DNA of 64,000 bases from Astragalus membranaceus (taxonomy: Eukaryota > Streptophyta > Magnoliopsida > Fabales > Fabaceae): positions 71,109,784-71,173,783 of the forward strand of contig CM076849.1 in NCBI GenBank assembly GCA_039519185.1, given 5' to 3'. The notes below the pieces were generated by a model, which saw nothing but the letters and a program-made list of their open reading frames with translations, ran no database searches and was not told where the DNA came from. Each line of letters opens with the position of its first letter. Positions within the stretch are counted from its first letter, which is position 1. The translations under genes and the position numbers were made by a program. Shown piece by piece: positions 10,716 through 21,169 of this stretch.

Positions 10716-11455
10716 GAATGCGAACAATTCTCTTGGTTTTAGTGAAAATAATTTACTATGGTGAAAATATAATTCTCTTGCTTATAGTGAAAACAATTCT
10801 CTTGGTTATAGTGAAATTAACTTATAAATAAGTCATCAAACAACACTTTTACTTAGTATGATAGATCTATTCCAACGCTAGTCAAACTTTTCGCCTTCTA
10901 ATACGTTGTGGTGAAACACACATCTTCACACGCTAAGGTGTACAAAAGTCCCTATTCTTGAGGCCAAACTAAAATATCTCCAAAAATGATGCAATTCATT
11001 ACATGTGTGCCTCAAGTCATAAATTCACAAAACCATATATACATCACTATTACGATTTACATTCACCCAAAAACTATACATATGTATCACCATTATCTTT
11101 GTGAATGTGTGCTTCGAAGGATCTACGTATTTGTTTCATTGTTGGACGTTTAAGCTACTTATAGCATTTAAGATTCTCGCAAGAATCGTTCAACAATGGG
11201 GCAAATACACAGAGCATTTGAAGCCAACTTGTCTTTAGAACACTTGAAGAACAAGATGAAGGAGTCAGGTTTAATCATTTCTTTGGAATGAGTTCGGTCT
11301 CATATTGTAGAAATTGGGGAATGATTGTGGAACACATTGCGTTAATTATTGCAATTTTCTTACAATCCTTGTTTTATGTCTTTTACTATGAATATTTGTA
11401 CTTTTACATTATATAAGCTTCTTTTATTTATTATTTTGATAGTGACAAACATATA
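10716..11455. other. AT-rich intergenic sequence with short repeats
   Basis: The phrase aattctcttggttatagtgaaa occurs about four times between 10720 and 10810. No coding potential or element ends seen in the rest. Confidence 0.5.
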
Positions 11456-11460
11456 ACTTG

Positions 11461-11737
11461 TGTTGGGGATAAAGACGTGAAAGAGAGAAGAAAAGGAAGT
11501 GGCAGCGCTAAAGGACAAGAGGAATAAGTAGGGCAATATAATATTAGGTAAAAGCTGCACTGAATTTCATAAAGATAGGTTACAAAATTACATGCTACTG
11601 ACGTCTATATTTATATACAATAAAACAGGCCCAAGCCCATGATTTCGACTAGCCCATTCGACTGGCCCATTTCGACTAGGTTCCTAACTACACCTACTAT
11701 AATTACAAGCAATAGAATTACAAGGCATATCTCAATA
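11461..11737 (-). repeat. copia 3' LTR (277 bp)
   Basis: Left copy of the LTR pair. The purine tract (plus strand ttccctcctaa, 11738-11748) lies immediately inside it, which identifies it as the 3' LTR of a minus-strand element. It carries recurring ttcgac words that are also common in the coding region. Confidence 0.9.
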
Positions 11738-11744
11738 TTCCCTC

Positions 11745-14700
11745 CTAATTCACATTGCTGAGCGACATCATCCCAAGCATTGTTCTCAGTTCTTCGAATC
11801 TTCCCTTTTGCAATGGCTTGGTCATTGCATCAGCTACTTGAAGTTCCGAACAACAATATTCCAGATTCAGCTTCTCATTGTTTACTTGGTCACGCAGGAA
11901 GTGATATCTGGTCTCTATGTGCTTCGACCTACCATGTGCAACAGGATTCTTGGCGAGATCTATCGCAGACTTGTTGTCGATCAACAACTTCATTGCTTCG
12001 ACCCTGTGCACTCCAATTTCGACCAGTAGCATGCTTAGCCATGATGCTTGACATGCTGCAAAGGAAGCAGCCACATACTCTGCTTCACAAGAGGATAACG
12101 CAACTATACTTTGCTTCTTCGAGCACCGAGAGATGGGTGTCGATCCATACATGAAGACATACCCACTTGTGCTTTTTCGATCACTCTTGTCTCCACTCCA
12201 GTCGGAGTCAGTGTAGCCAAACACTTCATTATCATTCTTCGACACACTCTTGCTAGGGAACAGAATACCATAACTTTGTGTTCCCTTTACATACCTTAGT
12301 ACTCTTTTTGCAGCTACCATGTGAGAGCTTTTCGGCTTCTCCATGAATCTGCTGATCATTCCGACACTAAACATAATGCCAGGTCGAGTGTTGCACAGGT
12401 ACCTTAGGGAGCCCACGATCTGTTTGAACAAGGTGGCATCTACTTCAATCCCTTCGTCGTCTTTCGACAGCTTGCTGCTAGTGTCTGATGGTGTCGAAAC
12501 TTCCTTGCAGTTGCTCATGTCGAATCTTTTCAGGATATCAGCAGCATACTTCGACTGGTGCAGGAGTATACCCTTACTTGTCTTGGTAAACTCCATCCCC
12601 AAGAAATATGATAGATGTCCCAGATCACTCATTTCAAATTCTGACATCATCACTTTCTTGAAGGATTCGACTTCGACTTCATTGCTGCCAGTTACAAGTA
12701 GATCATCTACGTACAGGAACAACAACAACTAAGTCGAAGTTCCATTCTTCTTCACATATACTCCATGTTCATTAGTGCATCTAGTGAACTTCTGAGCCAA
12801 GAGAAATCCATCAATTCTCTTGTTCCACGCTCTTGGAGCTTGCTTGAGCCCATACAGGGCCTTCTCCAGCTTGTAGACTTTGTCTTCTTTACCCTTCGAC
12901 TCAAAACCAGGTGGTTGACAAACATAGACTTCCTCCTCCAGAGGTCCATTCAGAAATGCTGACTTTACATCTAGTTGATGTAGGGGCCATCCTCTATGAC
13001 TTGCCAATGCTACTACCAATCTTATGGTTTCGATCCTGGCTACTGGGGCAAAGACCTCATTGAAATCCAAACCAGGTTTCTGCAGGAACCCTTTGGTTAC
13101 TAGCCTGGCCTTGTACTTGGCCACTTCTCCGTTTGGCTTGACTTTGGTCTTGAAGACCCACTTCACCCCTATGGCTTTCTTTTCTTTTGGAAGTTCGACT
13201 AGCTTCCAAGTATCATTCTTCTCGATTGACTTCAACTCGTCAATCATTGCTTCCTTCCACTGCTTATGACTAAGGGCTTGCTCCAGGCTCACTGTTTCTG
13301 CTTCTGCCATTAGTGCAAAGTGTGTCAGGTCTCCCTCTGCTGTAATAGCAGAATCTGGGTAAGTGTCGAATCCTTCTAGTCTTACTGATCTCTGCCTTTC
13401 CCTTTGCGACATTCTTAAAGGTTCGACAGCAATGGGTTCTTCTGGCTCTTCAGTTTCGACCTCTTCATTCTGATCATCTCGATCAGAGACTTCGTCGAAG
13501 TCCATCATTGTAGGTTTCTCACATCCTTCTTCCCAGTTCCAATATTTCGACTCATCTACTACGACATCTCTGCTTTTCACTATTTTCTTCTGCACAGGAT
13601 CATACAGTTTGTATGCTCCTGTCGAATGATAGCCAACAAGAATCATTTGTTGTGCTCTATCATCCAGCTTGCTTCTTAGTTGCTCAGGGCCATGTCTATA
13701 GCATACTGAGCCAATTATTCTGAGATGCTTGACACTTGGCTTTCTTCCTAGCCAAGCTTCTTCAGGTGTCTTTCCAGTCAATCTCTTTGTGGGACATTTG
13801 TTCAGAATGTACACTGCTGTGGCTACAAGTTCTCCCCATAAACTATGAGGTAGCTTCTTCTCCTTCAACATACTTCTTACCATGTTGAGGATGGTCCTGT
13901 TTTTCCTCTCAGCAGTACCATTATGCTGAGGCGTGTAAGGTGCAGTGACTTCATGCACAATTCCTTCTTTCTCACAGAATTCGACAAATCCATGAGAATT
14001 GTACTCACCACCTCCATCGCTTCTAAGGGTTTTGATTTCACACTCACTCTGCTTTTCAATCATTACCTTAAACTTCTTGAATATTTCTAGTACTTCACTC
14101 TTCCTTTTGATCAAATACACCCAGGACATTCTAGTGTATTCGTCAATGAAGGTGACAAAGTACTTATTCCCTCCTAAGGAACATACTTCGAAAGGACCAC
14201 AGACATCAGAAAATATCACCTCTAGCTTCTTCTCTGCTCTGCTAGGTACTTCTGATTTAAACGAGTTTCTTGGTTGCTTCGACTTGCAACAACTCTCGCA
14301 AACTTCGACAGGTACTTTTACTGCAGGCAACCCATGAACCATCTTCTTTTCATGTAGTTGACTCAAGCTATTGAAGTTGAGGTGGCCAAATCTCCTGTGC
14401 CATCTCCAGTGCTCCTCTTCGACAGTACTCTTGAGGCAATGTTCTTCGACTACTTGCAATTTGATCTTGAAGGTTCTGTTATTCTGCATTAACACCTTCA
14501 GGATCAACTTCTTGGTCGAATCAAACAGGCTGAGACTGTTATCACCCATTTCGACGGTGAATTTCTTCTCGATCATCTGCCCAATACTTAGCAGATTGCT
14601 CTTCATAGCCGGTACATAAAATACCCCTTGGATGTAGCACCACTTACCATCTTTCGACAGGAACTTTATGGTACCTACTCCTTCAGCAGTAACTCTACTG

Positions 14701-15074
14701 TTATCTGCAAACCTTATCTTTTTGCTTATCTGCTCCAGTTCGACAAACCACTCATTGTGACAACACATGTGATTTGAGCATCCTGTGTCGAGATACCATT
14801 CGACAGACTTCTCTTCAGTCGAATTTGTATCAGCCTTCAACAACAGTAATTCTGGGTCAGTAGCTGTCATGAATGACAATTCTTCATTATCATTGCTGGC
14901 AATGTTGGAGGCATTACCAGTGTTTCCACTGCCCTGCCACACACACATCGCACAAGTATTTTGAGCATCACAAGTGAATCCACTTATACAAGTGTTCCCA
15001 CTATTTTGCTCGCTACTTTCAGCAATTCCTTCATCGAGTCGAATCTCATCTTCGACAGCCATCAGCATTAACAA
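11745..15074 (-). pseudogene. copia pol: protease, integrase, reverse transcriptase, RNase H
   Basis: Domain order on the minus strand: protease WYLDTGCSNHM; integrase HHCC finger (H..RFGHL..C..CCK) and DDE residues in FSDVCGPF, LRSDGGGEY and NGTAERKNR; RT with LDVKSAFLNGPL, YGLKQAPRAW and FLYVDDLLVTG; RNase H with YTDSDWSGDKSDRKSTSGY, SSCEAEYVAAS and a final VADAMTKPL. A single in-frame TAG at 12729-12731 lies eight codons before the YVDD tyrosine and splits the frame into 12729-15074 and 11745-12728. All catalytic motifs are otherwise present. Confidence 0.93.
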
Positions 15075-15597
15075 CGTAGTCGAATTCCAGGGTTAAGGAT
15101 CTGAGCACCTTTTCGACTTTATTCACTTCAGTCACAGTTTCACCATTACCTTTCATTTGATTAGTTAATGCTACTAACCTCGTAATGAAATCTCCAATCG
15201 ATTCTCCATCTGTCATCTTCAAGCCCTCGTACTGCTTCCTGAGCGACTGTAGACGTATTTTTTTCAGCCTATCTGCTCCTCCATACGAGTTCTTTAGGAT
15301 GTCCCAAGCTGCCTTTGCTGAATCACAGTCGATGATCAGGTTCAGGATGTTGGAATCAACGCATTGGTGAATCAAAAACAGCCCTTTTCCATCTTTATTC
15401 CTCAGCGAATGGTGGTTGTTCCTCACCGCTTCAGTGGCGTTTGCTGCCAAGGGTGGAACACCATCATTCACGACATCAAGAACATCTTGATATCGAAACA
15501 GCACCTTCATCTGCGCACACCAACATTCATAATCCTTTCCGTCGAAGATTGGGAGGTTCCCCGGAATACCTCCACCAGAGTTGTCTCGCGCTGCCAT
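15046..15597 (-). pseudogene. copia gag, truncated
   Basis: Starts MAARDNSGGGIPGNLPIFDGKDYECWCAQM, the UBN2/retrotran-gag pattern (F.G.NY..W...M), with KAAWDILKNSYGGADRLKK and the SLR.QYEGLKM block. It stops after FDYVVNADGC. The rest of gag, including the CCHC zinc knuckle, is absent, and pol resumes in another frame at once. This is best explained by an internal deletion with a frameshift near 15055-15075. The encoded fragment would lack nucleic-acid binding. Confidence 0.88.
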
Positions 15598-15629
15598 GAA
15601 TCTTGATAGATTTTGTAAGGATCTAACAA

Positions 15630-15642
15630 GCTCTTGATACCA
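15630..15642 (-). promoter_or_regulatory. copia primer-binding site (initiator-tRNA-Met type)
   Basis: Minus-strand TGGTATCAAGAGC lies three bases inside the 5' LTR. It matches the usual plant PBS TGGTATCAGAGC with an extra A. It fixes the orientation of the element. Confidence 0.85.
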
Positions 15643-15645
15643 GTT

Positions 15646-15922
15646 TGTTGGGGATAAAGACGTGAAAGAGAGAAGAAAAGGAAGTGGCGGCGCTAAAGGA
15701 CAAGAGGAATAAGTAGGGCAATATAATATTAGGTAAAAGCTGCCTTGAATTTCATAAAGATAGGTTACAAAATTACATGCTACTGACGTCTATATTTATA
15801 TACAATAAAACAGACCTAAGGCCATGATTTCGACCAGCCCATTCGACTGGCCCATTTCGACTAGGTTCCTAACTACACCTACTATAATTACAAGCAATAG
15901 AATTACAAGGCATATCTCAATA
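15646..15922 (-). repeat. copia 5' LTR (277 bp)
   Basis: Right copy of the LTR pair, same length as the left copy. It contains a TATA-like segment (plus strand tatatttatatacaat around 15790-15805), a plausible promoter for the minus-strand transcript. Confidence 0.9.
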
Positions 15923-15927
15923 ACTTG

Positions 15928-16435
15928 CTCATGAAAAAAATCTTATATAAAAAAAAGAATACATATAAAAAACCAAACAGGTTTTAACATCTTTTTTCAA
16001 GACCAGAAAAGAGAAACCAAAAATGATTCAATCTCAAAATATGAGCCATCAAACAGGCCAAGCCTTGGGGCAAGCTCGGGTGATCTTTTAGTTCTAATAG
16101 GTATATCATGTCCAATAATTGGGGCATGATATCTACTTATCATTTCCAATAATTGGGGCACGATATCTCGGAATAATGTTATTTTTTATTTAAAAAGGGG
16201 GGGACCAATGGACAAAGCAAGTAATGTTACTCTATCTGCCAAGTGCCAAGGAGTCCTTCCAAGAGGTTGTAACATATATGTTAACAATTTTTTTATATTG
16301 ACTAATGACTTAGGGTATGCTTTTTTGACTTGGAGTATGTTTCATTTATTTTTTAAAAATATTTTCTACTTTACTTTTCTAAAATAATAATTAAAATAAT
16401 TATTTTATATTGCTAGCAAGAAGATGAAACACTTT
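15928..16435. other. Intergenic sequence with a short direct repeat
   Basis: No gene seen. Two near-identical 26-bp copies built on ccaataattggggca, each followed by gatatct, lie at about 16108-16134 and 16140-16167. The rest is AT-rich and ends at the poly(A)-side boundary of the LINE. Confidence 0.5.
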
Positions 16436-16862
16436 TTTTTTTCGATAAGCAAAATTTCATTCAAGGAGCAGTGGGAGTGCTCAAACCCAACCAACAATGG
16501 TTACAAATTGTTTAGAACTTGTAGTGGATTAGCCCACCATGATGAAATAGATACAGATGAATGGAAATCTAATCCATAAACACTCCAACTCCAAGATAAG
16601 CTCTTGATGCGGATTACCGTGGAGTCAACATTCGCTTCCTCCTCTTTAAAAATGGCTCCGTTCCTAGCGAGCCAAATGCTCCAGCAAGTTGTTAGCCATA
16701 ACATATGTTTCGTACGCTTTGATTTTTTCCCTTTGCACAAAGTTGCCCATCCAAGGAATAACTCCTCCAGAGGCTTGGACAAGTCTAGATCAACGCCAAT
16801 CCAAGCGCTGACTCCTTCCCAAACTAAAGTTATGAAAGTGTTGACTCTCTGTCATATGATGT
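16436..16862 (-). mobile_element. LINE (L1-type), 3' end: C-terminal coding tail and poly(A)
   Basis: Minus-strand translation VWEGVSAW.GVDLDLSKPLEELFLGWATLCKGKKSKRTKHMLWLTTCWSIWLARNGAIFKEE is the region after the zinc-binding domain of plant LINE ORF2 proteins. After the stop near 16501, a short 3' UTR ends in an A run (plus strand tttttttttt at 16434-16442). This is the 3' end of the LINE whose other parts lie at 18050-18448 and 29305-33235. Confidence 0.8.
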
Positions 16863-18049
16863 AAGTTGTCCAATTTTAGGACCAATTGTGCGGGGTTTTG
16901 ATTGTATTATAGTCAGTATATGGGGATTTAGCTCAGTATTAGAATTTTGTAGTAGGAAGTCCTTTTGTAAGCCATTCCTGCATTGTTGGAGTTATTTTGT
17001 ACTTGAAGACCTCCAATTTGTGTGTTATCATTCGGCGAACCAGACACTTGCCCGGAGATGCAGCACAATGGGGAAGACTCAAGTTGCTATTCAATATCGC
17101 GTCGCGACCAGGAGGGTTCGCGTCGCGAAGGAAGCAGGATGCAGGAAGGAATTGGAATTCTGTCTAATATCGCGTCGCGACGGGCTCGTGTCGCGACGCG
17201 ATGGTTTGCTGAAGTTAGGGTTTTTAATTCAGTTTTGCGTTTTTTTCAAGGGAGTTTGGTCATTGGAGCGCAGCCAGACGTTTTGGAGCAGAGGAAAGTC
17301 AGATTTTGGGAGCTTTTCACCACTTGGGAACGAGGGTTGAAAGTTCATATGTCTATCTTTACTTGTATTGCTTCTTTTACTCTAGTTATGTCTCTATTCA
17401 CCATGTGTAACTAAATTTCTAAGATTAGGGAGAGATGATTCCCCCCGAACCTATGTTATGGATACTTTGTTATGGTTAACACAATTAGTTGTTTGAATTA
17501 TCATAAGTCTATGCCTCTGATCGTAATGCTTTATAGTTACATATGATAATTATAATGATTTAGGTTATGTGATCTCATAGGGATATGGGTTGCATGCTGG
17601 ATATGGGGTATTAGATCATGTACTTGTGATCACCATAGGAATATGGGGTTGGATGCATGAATTCTTTATTTCTTAAGTTTATTGCTTTACCGGTTGGCAT
17701 GATTCACCTAAGGTATTAGGGTAACTCAATTAGGTAAAAGAGGTTCTGGGGCAAGGAATTGTCCTTAACCTACTATAGTGAATTGAATCTGGTAGTTCAA
17801 ACAATTAATCTGTAATTAGCTGAAGGTTCATAACATAGGTGAAGGGAGAGGATTCGATACCTAATCGCTTTCTCTCGTTATTTCAACAACAATCTTTGTT
17901 TTCGCGTTACGCAATTACAACTCAACCAATTTTCACAACCTAGAATTAATTAACATTGCTATTGTTACAACACGCAATCCCTGTAGAATCGACCGGTACT
18001 TACCGTAACTTTACTACTTGCAACGCTTTCAGTGCACTTGCTGAATCCT
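16863..18049 (+). repeat. LTR-like insertion (solo LTR, Athila-like layout) splitting the LINE
   Basis: The LINE reading breaks at FLNCPF (18050) and resumes at 16862, so about 1.19 kb is inserted. The right part, read on the minus strand, has 'gtaagtaccggtcgattctacaggg', matching the arrangement of the Athila LTR end at 45810-45890 (tRNA-independent phrase cacgtc..taataaag..gatcgttcccac). This suggests a solo LTR in plus orientation. A GC-rich core at 17085-17210 carries repeated cgcgtcgcgac words. I could not define clean TG..CA ends or a target duplication. Confidence 0.5.
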
Positions 18050-18448
18050 TAAAAGAAAGGACAATTGAGAAACAGATGAGATCTTGTCTCGGCTTCTTGG
18101 TGACAAATGGGGCAGCGAGCAACGAGATCGGAGTTAATGACATTCCTCTTAAGCAATTGCATGCGAACCGGCAGTGAATCCAACAAAAGACACCAACCAA
18201 ACACTATTACCTTCGATGCGACAATACTTTTCCAGAAGGATGCCGAAATTACCAGTTGACCCGAAAGGGGTTGCTGCTGAATGGGCGCGGAATTCAGCTC
18301 CAAATAGAAGGATTTAACCGAAAAAGATTTTGAGGAATCGTGCGGCCAAATCCACCAGTCCTTCTTTCCTTTATTCGGCGCAATGGGTAACACAATACTG
18401 TACAAAATCTCTCCTTCAGCTGCAGTCACGGGATCTCTGAAATGCTAC
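18050..18448 (-). pseudogene. LINE ORF2 zinc-binding (zf-RVT) segment
   Basis: Minus-strand WWIWPHDSSKSFSVKSFYLEL, FWKSIVASKVIVFGWCLLLDSLPVRMQLLKRNVI and ARCPICHQEAETRSHLFLNCPF are the reverse-transcriptase zinc-binding domain of plant LINEs (C..C..H..C ligands visible). It is bounded on the left by the LTR-like insertion and on the right by the Ogre-like element. The last five bases (gctac, 18444-18448) are the latter's target duplication. Confidence 0.88.
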
Positions 18449-18865
18449 TGTCGTGACCGGGATCCCGACGTAGACGGCCCAAAAATCGATATTTCAGGGA
18501 GTCGCCACCCAATTTATTAAATAGGGAAAATTGAGAAAAACCTATCTTAAAATTAATGGTCTGCGTAAACTAGGTTGGATTCGGGAGTCGGTTATGTATA
18601 GGGAAGGGCGAAAACTTAATTCCACTACACCCCTAGTACATCGGTCCTAAGACAGTTACCCTAAATCTGATTGTGCAAATATAAATTACGAATTTATTTG
18701 TTTTACCCAAAAATAAAATAGTAGAGAATAATAAGGGCTAATTTAGAAAAGTTTAATTTTGACTTGACGGGGAAGCCCCGCTCCTACGTATCCTCCGGTG
18801 CAATGAGGAACTCAAAAGTCACGTAGTTCTTCCTGAAAAATTTTGTTGGTTGGTATTTTTTAATA

Positions 18866-19285
18866 TAGGGGCTTTAGGATTATTGAGCTGTACAGCTCAT
18901 CCATCCTAGAACGCTGACTGACCCGTCTGTACAGTCGACTTAGTCCCCTATTTTATAAAAATGGAGTTTTTGGAGTTTTGGAAAATGATTTTATGTGTGT
19001 TGGTTTGATTTTATTTGAATAGGGATTTTAGGAATCTTGAACCGTACGGTTCATTTATCCTAGAATGCTGACTAACCCGTCTGTACAGTCGGCTTAGTCC
19101 CCTATTTTCGAAAAATGGATTTTTTGATTTATGGAAAAAATATGTTTGTGTTAATTTTGATTTAGAAATTGTTTGTTTTAAATAGGGATTTTAGGACATG
19201 ATCCGTAACGGTTCATTAATAACCTAAAAAGCTGACTAACCCGACTGTATAGTCGATTTAGTCCCCTATTTATATTTTTTTGAAA
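18866..19285. repeat. Three tandem hairpin modules in the Ogre-like LTR
   Basis: Units at about 18866-18955, 19018-19112 and 19182-19275 each start ataggg..ttagga and end gtcccctat, so the unit ends are inverted repeats. Each holds inner palindromes (gagctgtacagctc, aaccgtacggtt) and a conserved GCTGACTRACCCG.CTGTA.AGTCG segment. The same three modules recur in the other LTR at 27174-27585. Confidence 0.75.
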
Positions 19286-20284
19286 ATGAAATATTTATCT
19301 TTTTATTTTTATAGGTTTTTTGTAAAAGGAAATAATAAAAACGAAAACAGAGGGTGCAATAGTAAAATGGGGTGCAGTTTGCAAAAAGGGAGTTGTATTA
19401 TTGTTTGCTTGAATGCAAAAGTATTAAGCTCCTTTGTGTCCTAGAGGGGTCCCTTTGGGAATAGATCTAAGGCTTTTTCTATCAAGTGAACCTCTCAAAG
19501 GTAGCTCTATAGAGTCCTAAATAAGGTTCCTTGAGCCAACGACCCCAATTAAGAACACTGATCAACAACAATAGGCAAGCTATTAGGAGTGCCAGCATTC
19601 TCAAGAGGGACCAAACTCTAGGTGAGACTTTCGTGACCACCCAACAGGACGCACATCCAGTAGGCCATCACTACGCAGTCTCGTTCTAACTTAGGTTATT
19701 CTCCAGTCCGGGTACAGGACTATTCTCACATGTGTGCAGAAGTGTGATAGTGGAGTGTGTGTAGGAGCAAAATGTTAAATATACCCCCTAGCTGCAAAAC
19801 AAACAAACACATATACAGAAAATAATAGTCTTCTACCCTAGGGTTTATATCAAGCATAAAATAAAGATATACAAAAAGAAACTAAAGAAATAAATAAAAA
19901 ATCAATAAATATGTACATAAATAAATAAATAAATAAACAAATAGATATAAATAAATAAATACAAAACTAACCTCAAGCTGATGAACGCGATGAACGCAGA
20001 ACCGGACCGAGCAGTCTGACCAGGTCAACTGCGAATCGGACTGCTTTGAGAACCGAAAAACCGATTCAAAAAAAAATTACAAAATAATCAAAGACAGACT
20101 TTTAGTGTCTGGACCGCAAAGGCTAGCCCAAAAGATCACTTAATCTGCCAATGACTCCCCCCTTCTCCAAACCTTCACCTCTCAACCTCTTTTATAGTGA
20201 ATTTCTATAGGGTTGTTGTTTCTTGCAAGCAATGTGGGACTAAAACAAGATAGAGAAAGCAATTCCCACTTAGAGAACACAATT

Positions 20285-20625
20285 CTCGTTTTTCTCAAAC
20301 CTGTCACCGTAAAAGCGTGATTCCGGATTCGTTAATCGTTGGATCGTCTTTGTTTTTTGACAGCAGGTTCGTGAGACATATATCTTCACTTTCACCGTTC
20401 GGATCGTCGAAACGAGGTCTGAGGAGAGAGAAATTGCCTTCGCAATAGCTACAGTTTTTGGTCCGTTTTTTCTCAAACCTCTCACCGTAAAGGTGCGATT
20501 CCGGATTCGTTAACCGTTGGATCATCTTTCTTTTATGACAGCAGGTTCGTGGGACATGTGTCTCCACTTTCACCGTTCGGATCGTCAAAACAAGATCCGA
20601 GGAGAGAGAAATTGCTTTCGCATAG
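20285..20625. repeat. Tandem duplication, about 180 bp, in the Ogre-like LTR
   Basis: Two copies (20285-20455 and 20466-20625) of a unit beginning ttttctcaaacctgtcaccg and ending gaggagagagaaattgc. Each contains gttggatcgtc and cgttcggatcgtc. The same pair is at 28583-28925 in the other LTR, so the duplication predates this insertion. Confidence 0.8.
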
Positions 20626-21004
20626 TAGCTAAAAACTAAAACCCGAAAATACCCCAAAACGACTACTTTTTGTAATAATAATTTTTTTATTGCACCTCCC
20701 CTTTTTTATTTTCTTTTGTAATTTGTATTATTTCTTATCTATTTATTTTTTTATTTTCGTTTTTTAATTAAAGATATTGTAACAAGAAAAATAAATTAAA
20801 TCTACTTTGTAATTTTTTGAATTAGCATATATTTTTTTATGTTTTGTTTAACCACTAAAAAAAGTAATAATAACGCAAAATTAGTAAATTAGCGCAAAAT
20901 GACCTATTCGAGGGATTAGGAATCAAATATACGCGAAAAACATATTTTTGTGATTTTTTTTTTTGAAAAAGTAAAAATGTACCGGTTAAAATTGAGTGTT
21001 CACA

Positions 21005-21018
21005 GTTGCCCCTCTGTG
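21005..21018 (-). promoter_or_regulatory. Ogre-like polypurine tract
   Basis: Minus-strand CACAGAGGGGCAAC abuts the TG of the left LTR. This position identifies that LTR as the 3' one and sets the element on the minus strand. Confidence 0.7.
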
Positions 21019-21169
21019 CTTACTTTCTTACGAGATAATACATAAAACTATGGTTTCTTGTTTTATCTAAGTAAGGAATAAGTACAGATATGAACCCCAA
21101 TTTTAAGCGTTGAAATATGAACAATTGTCTTTTGACTGTTAAAGTTAAATGGGTAACAAGAAATACAAA

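Larger units (their letters stand above)
11461..15922 (-). mobile_element. Complete Ty1/copia retrotransposon, 4462 bp
   Basis: Two 277-bp LTRs (11461-11737 and 15646-15922) bound gag and pol on the minus strand. The flanking duplication is acttg (11456-11460 and 15923-15927). By eye the LTRs differ at about seven positions, so the insertion is not very recent. With this TSD the LTR reads TATTGAG..CCAACA on the coding strand, which lacks the usual TG start. If the LTR is cut at TGAG, the shared flank becomes ataacttg, longer than the usual 5 bp. The element is defective: gag is cut short and pol has an in-frame stop. Confidence 0.93.
18449..21004 (-). repeat. Ogre-like 3' LTR (2556 bp)
   Basis: Shares the whole length with the right LTR apart from about twenty substitutions and a few small indels (for example 8 bp in an aaat run near 19925). 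The first 900 or so bases (18449-19370) look identical to the partner; all differences I see fall in the rest. It carries three hairpin modules and a roughly 180-bp tandem duplication. Confidence 0.92.

Noticed and set aside
20270..20657. Minus-strand frames in the Ogre-like LTR with a duplicated RTVKVETHVPRTCC text
   Set aside because: They follow the 180-bp tandem duplication in the LTR and recur at 28571-28889; no recognisable domain.
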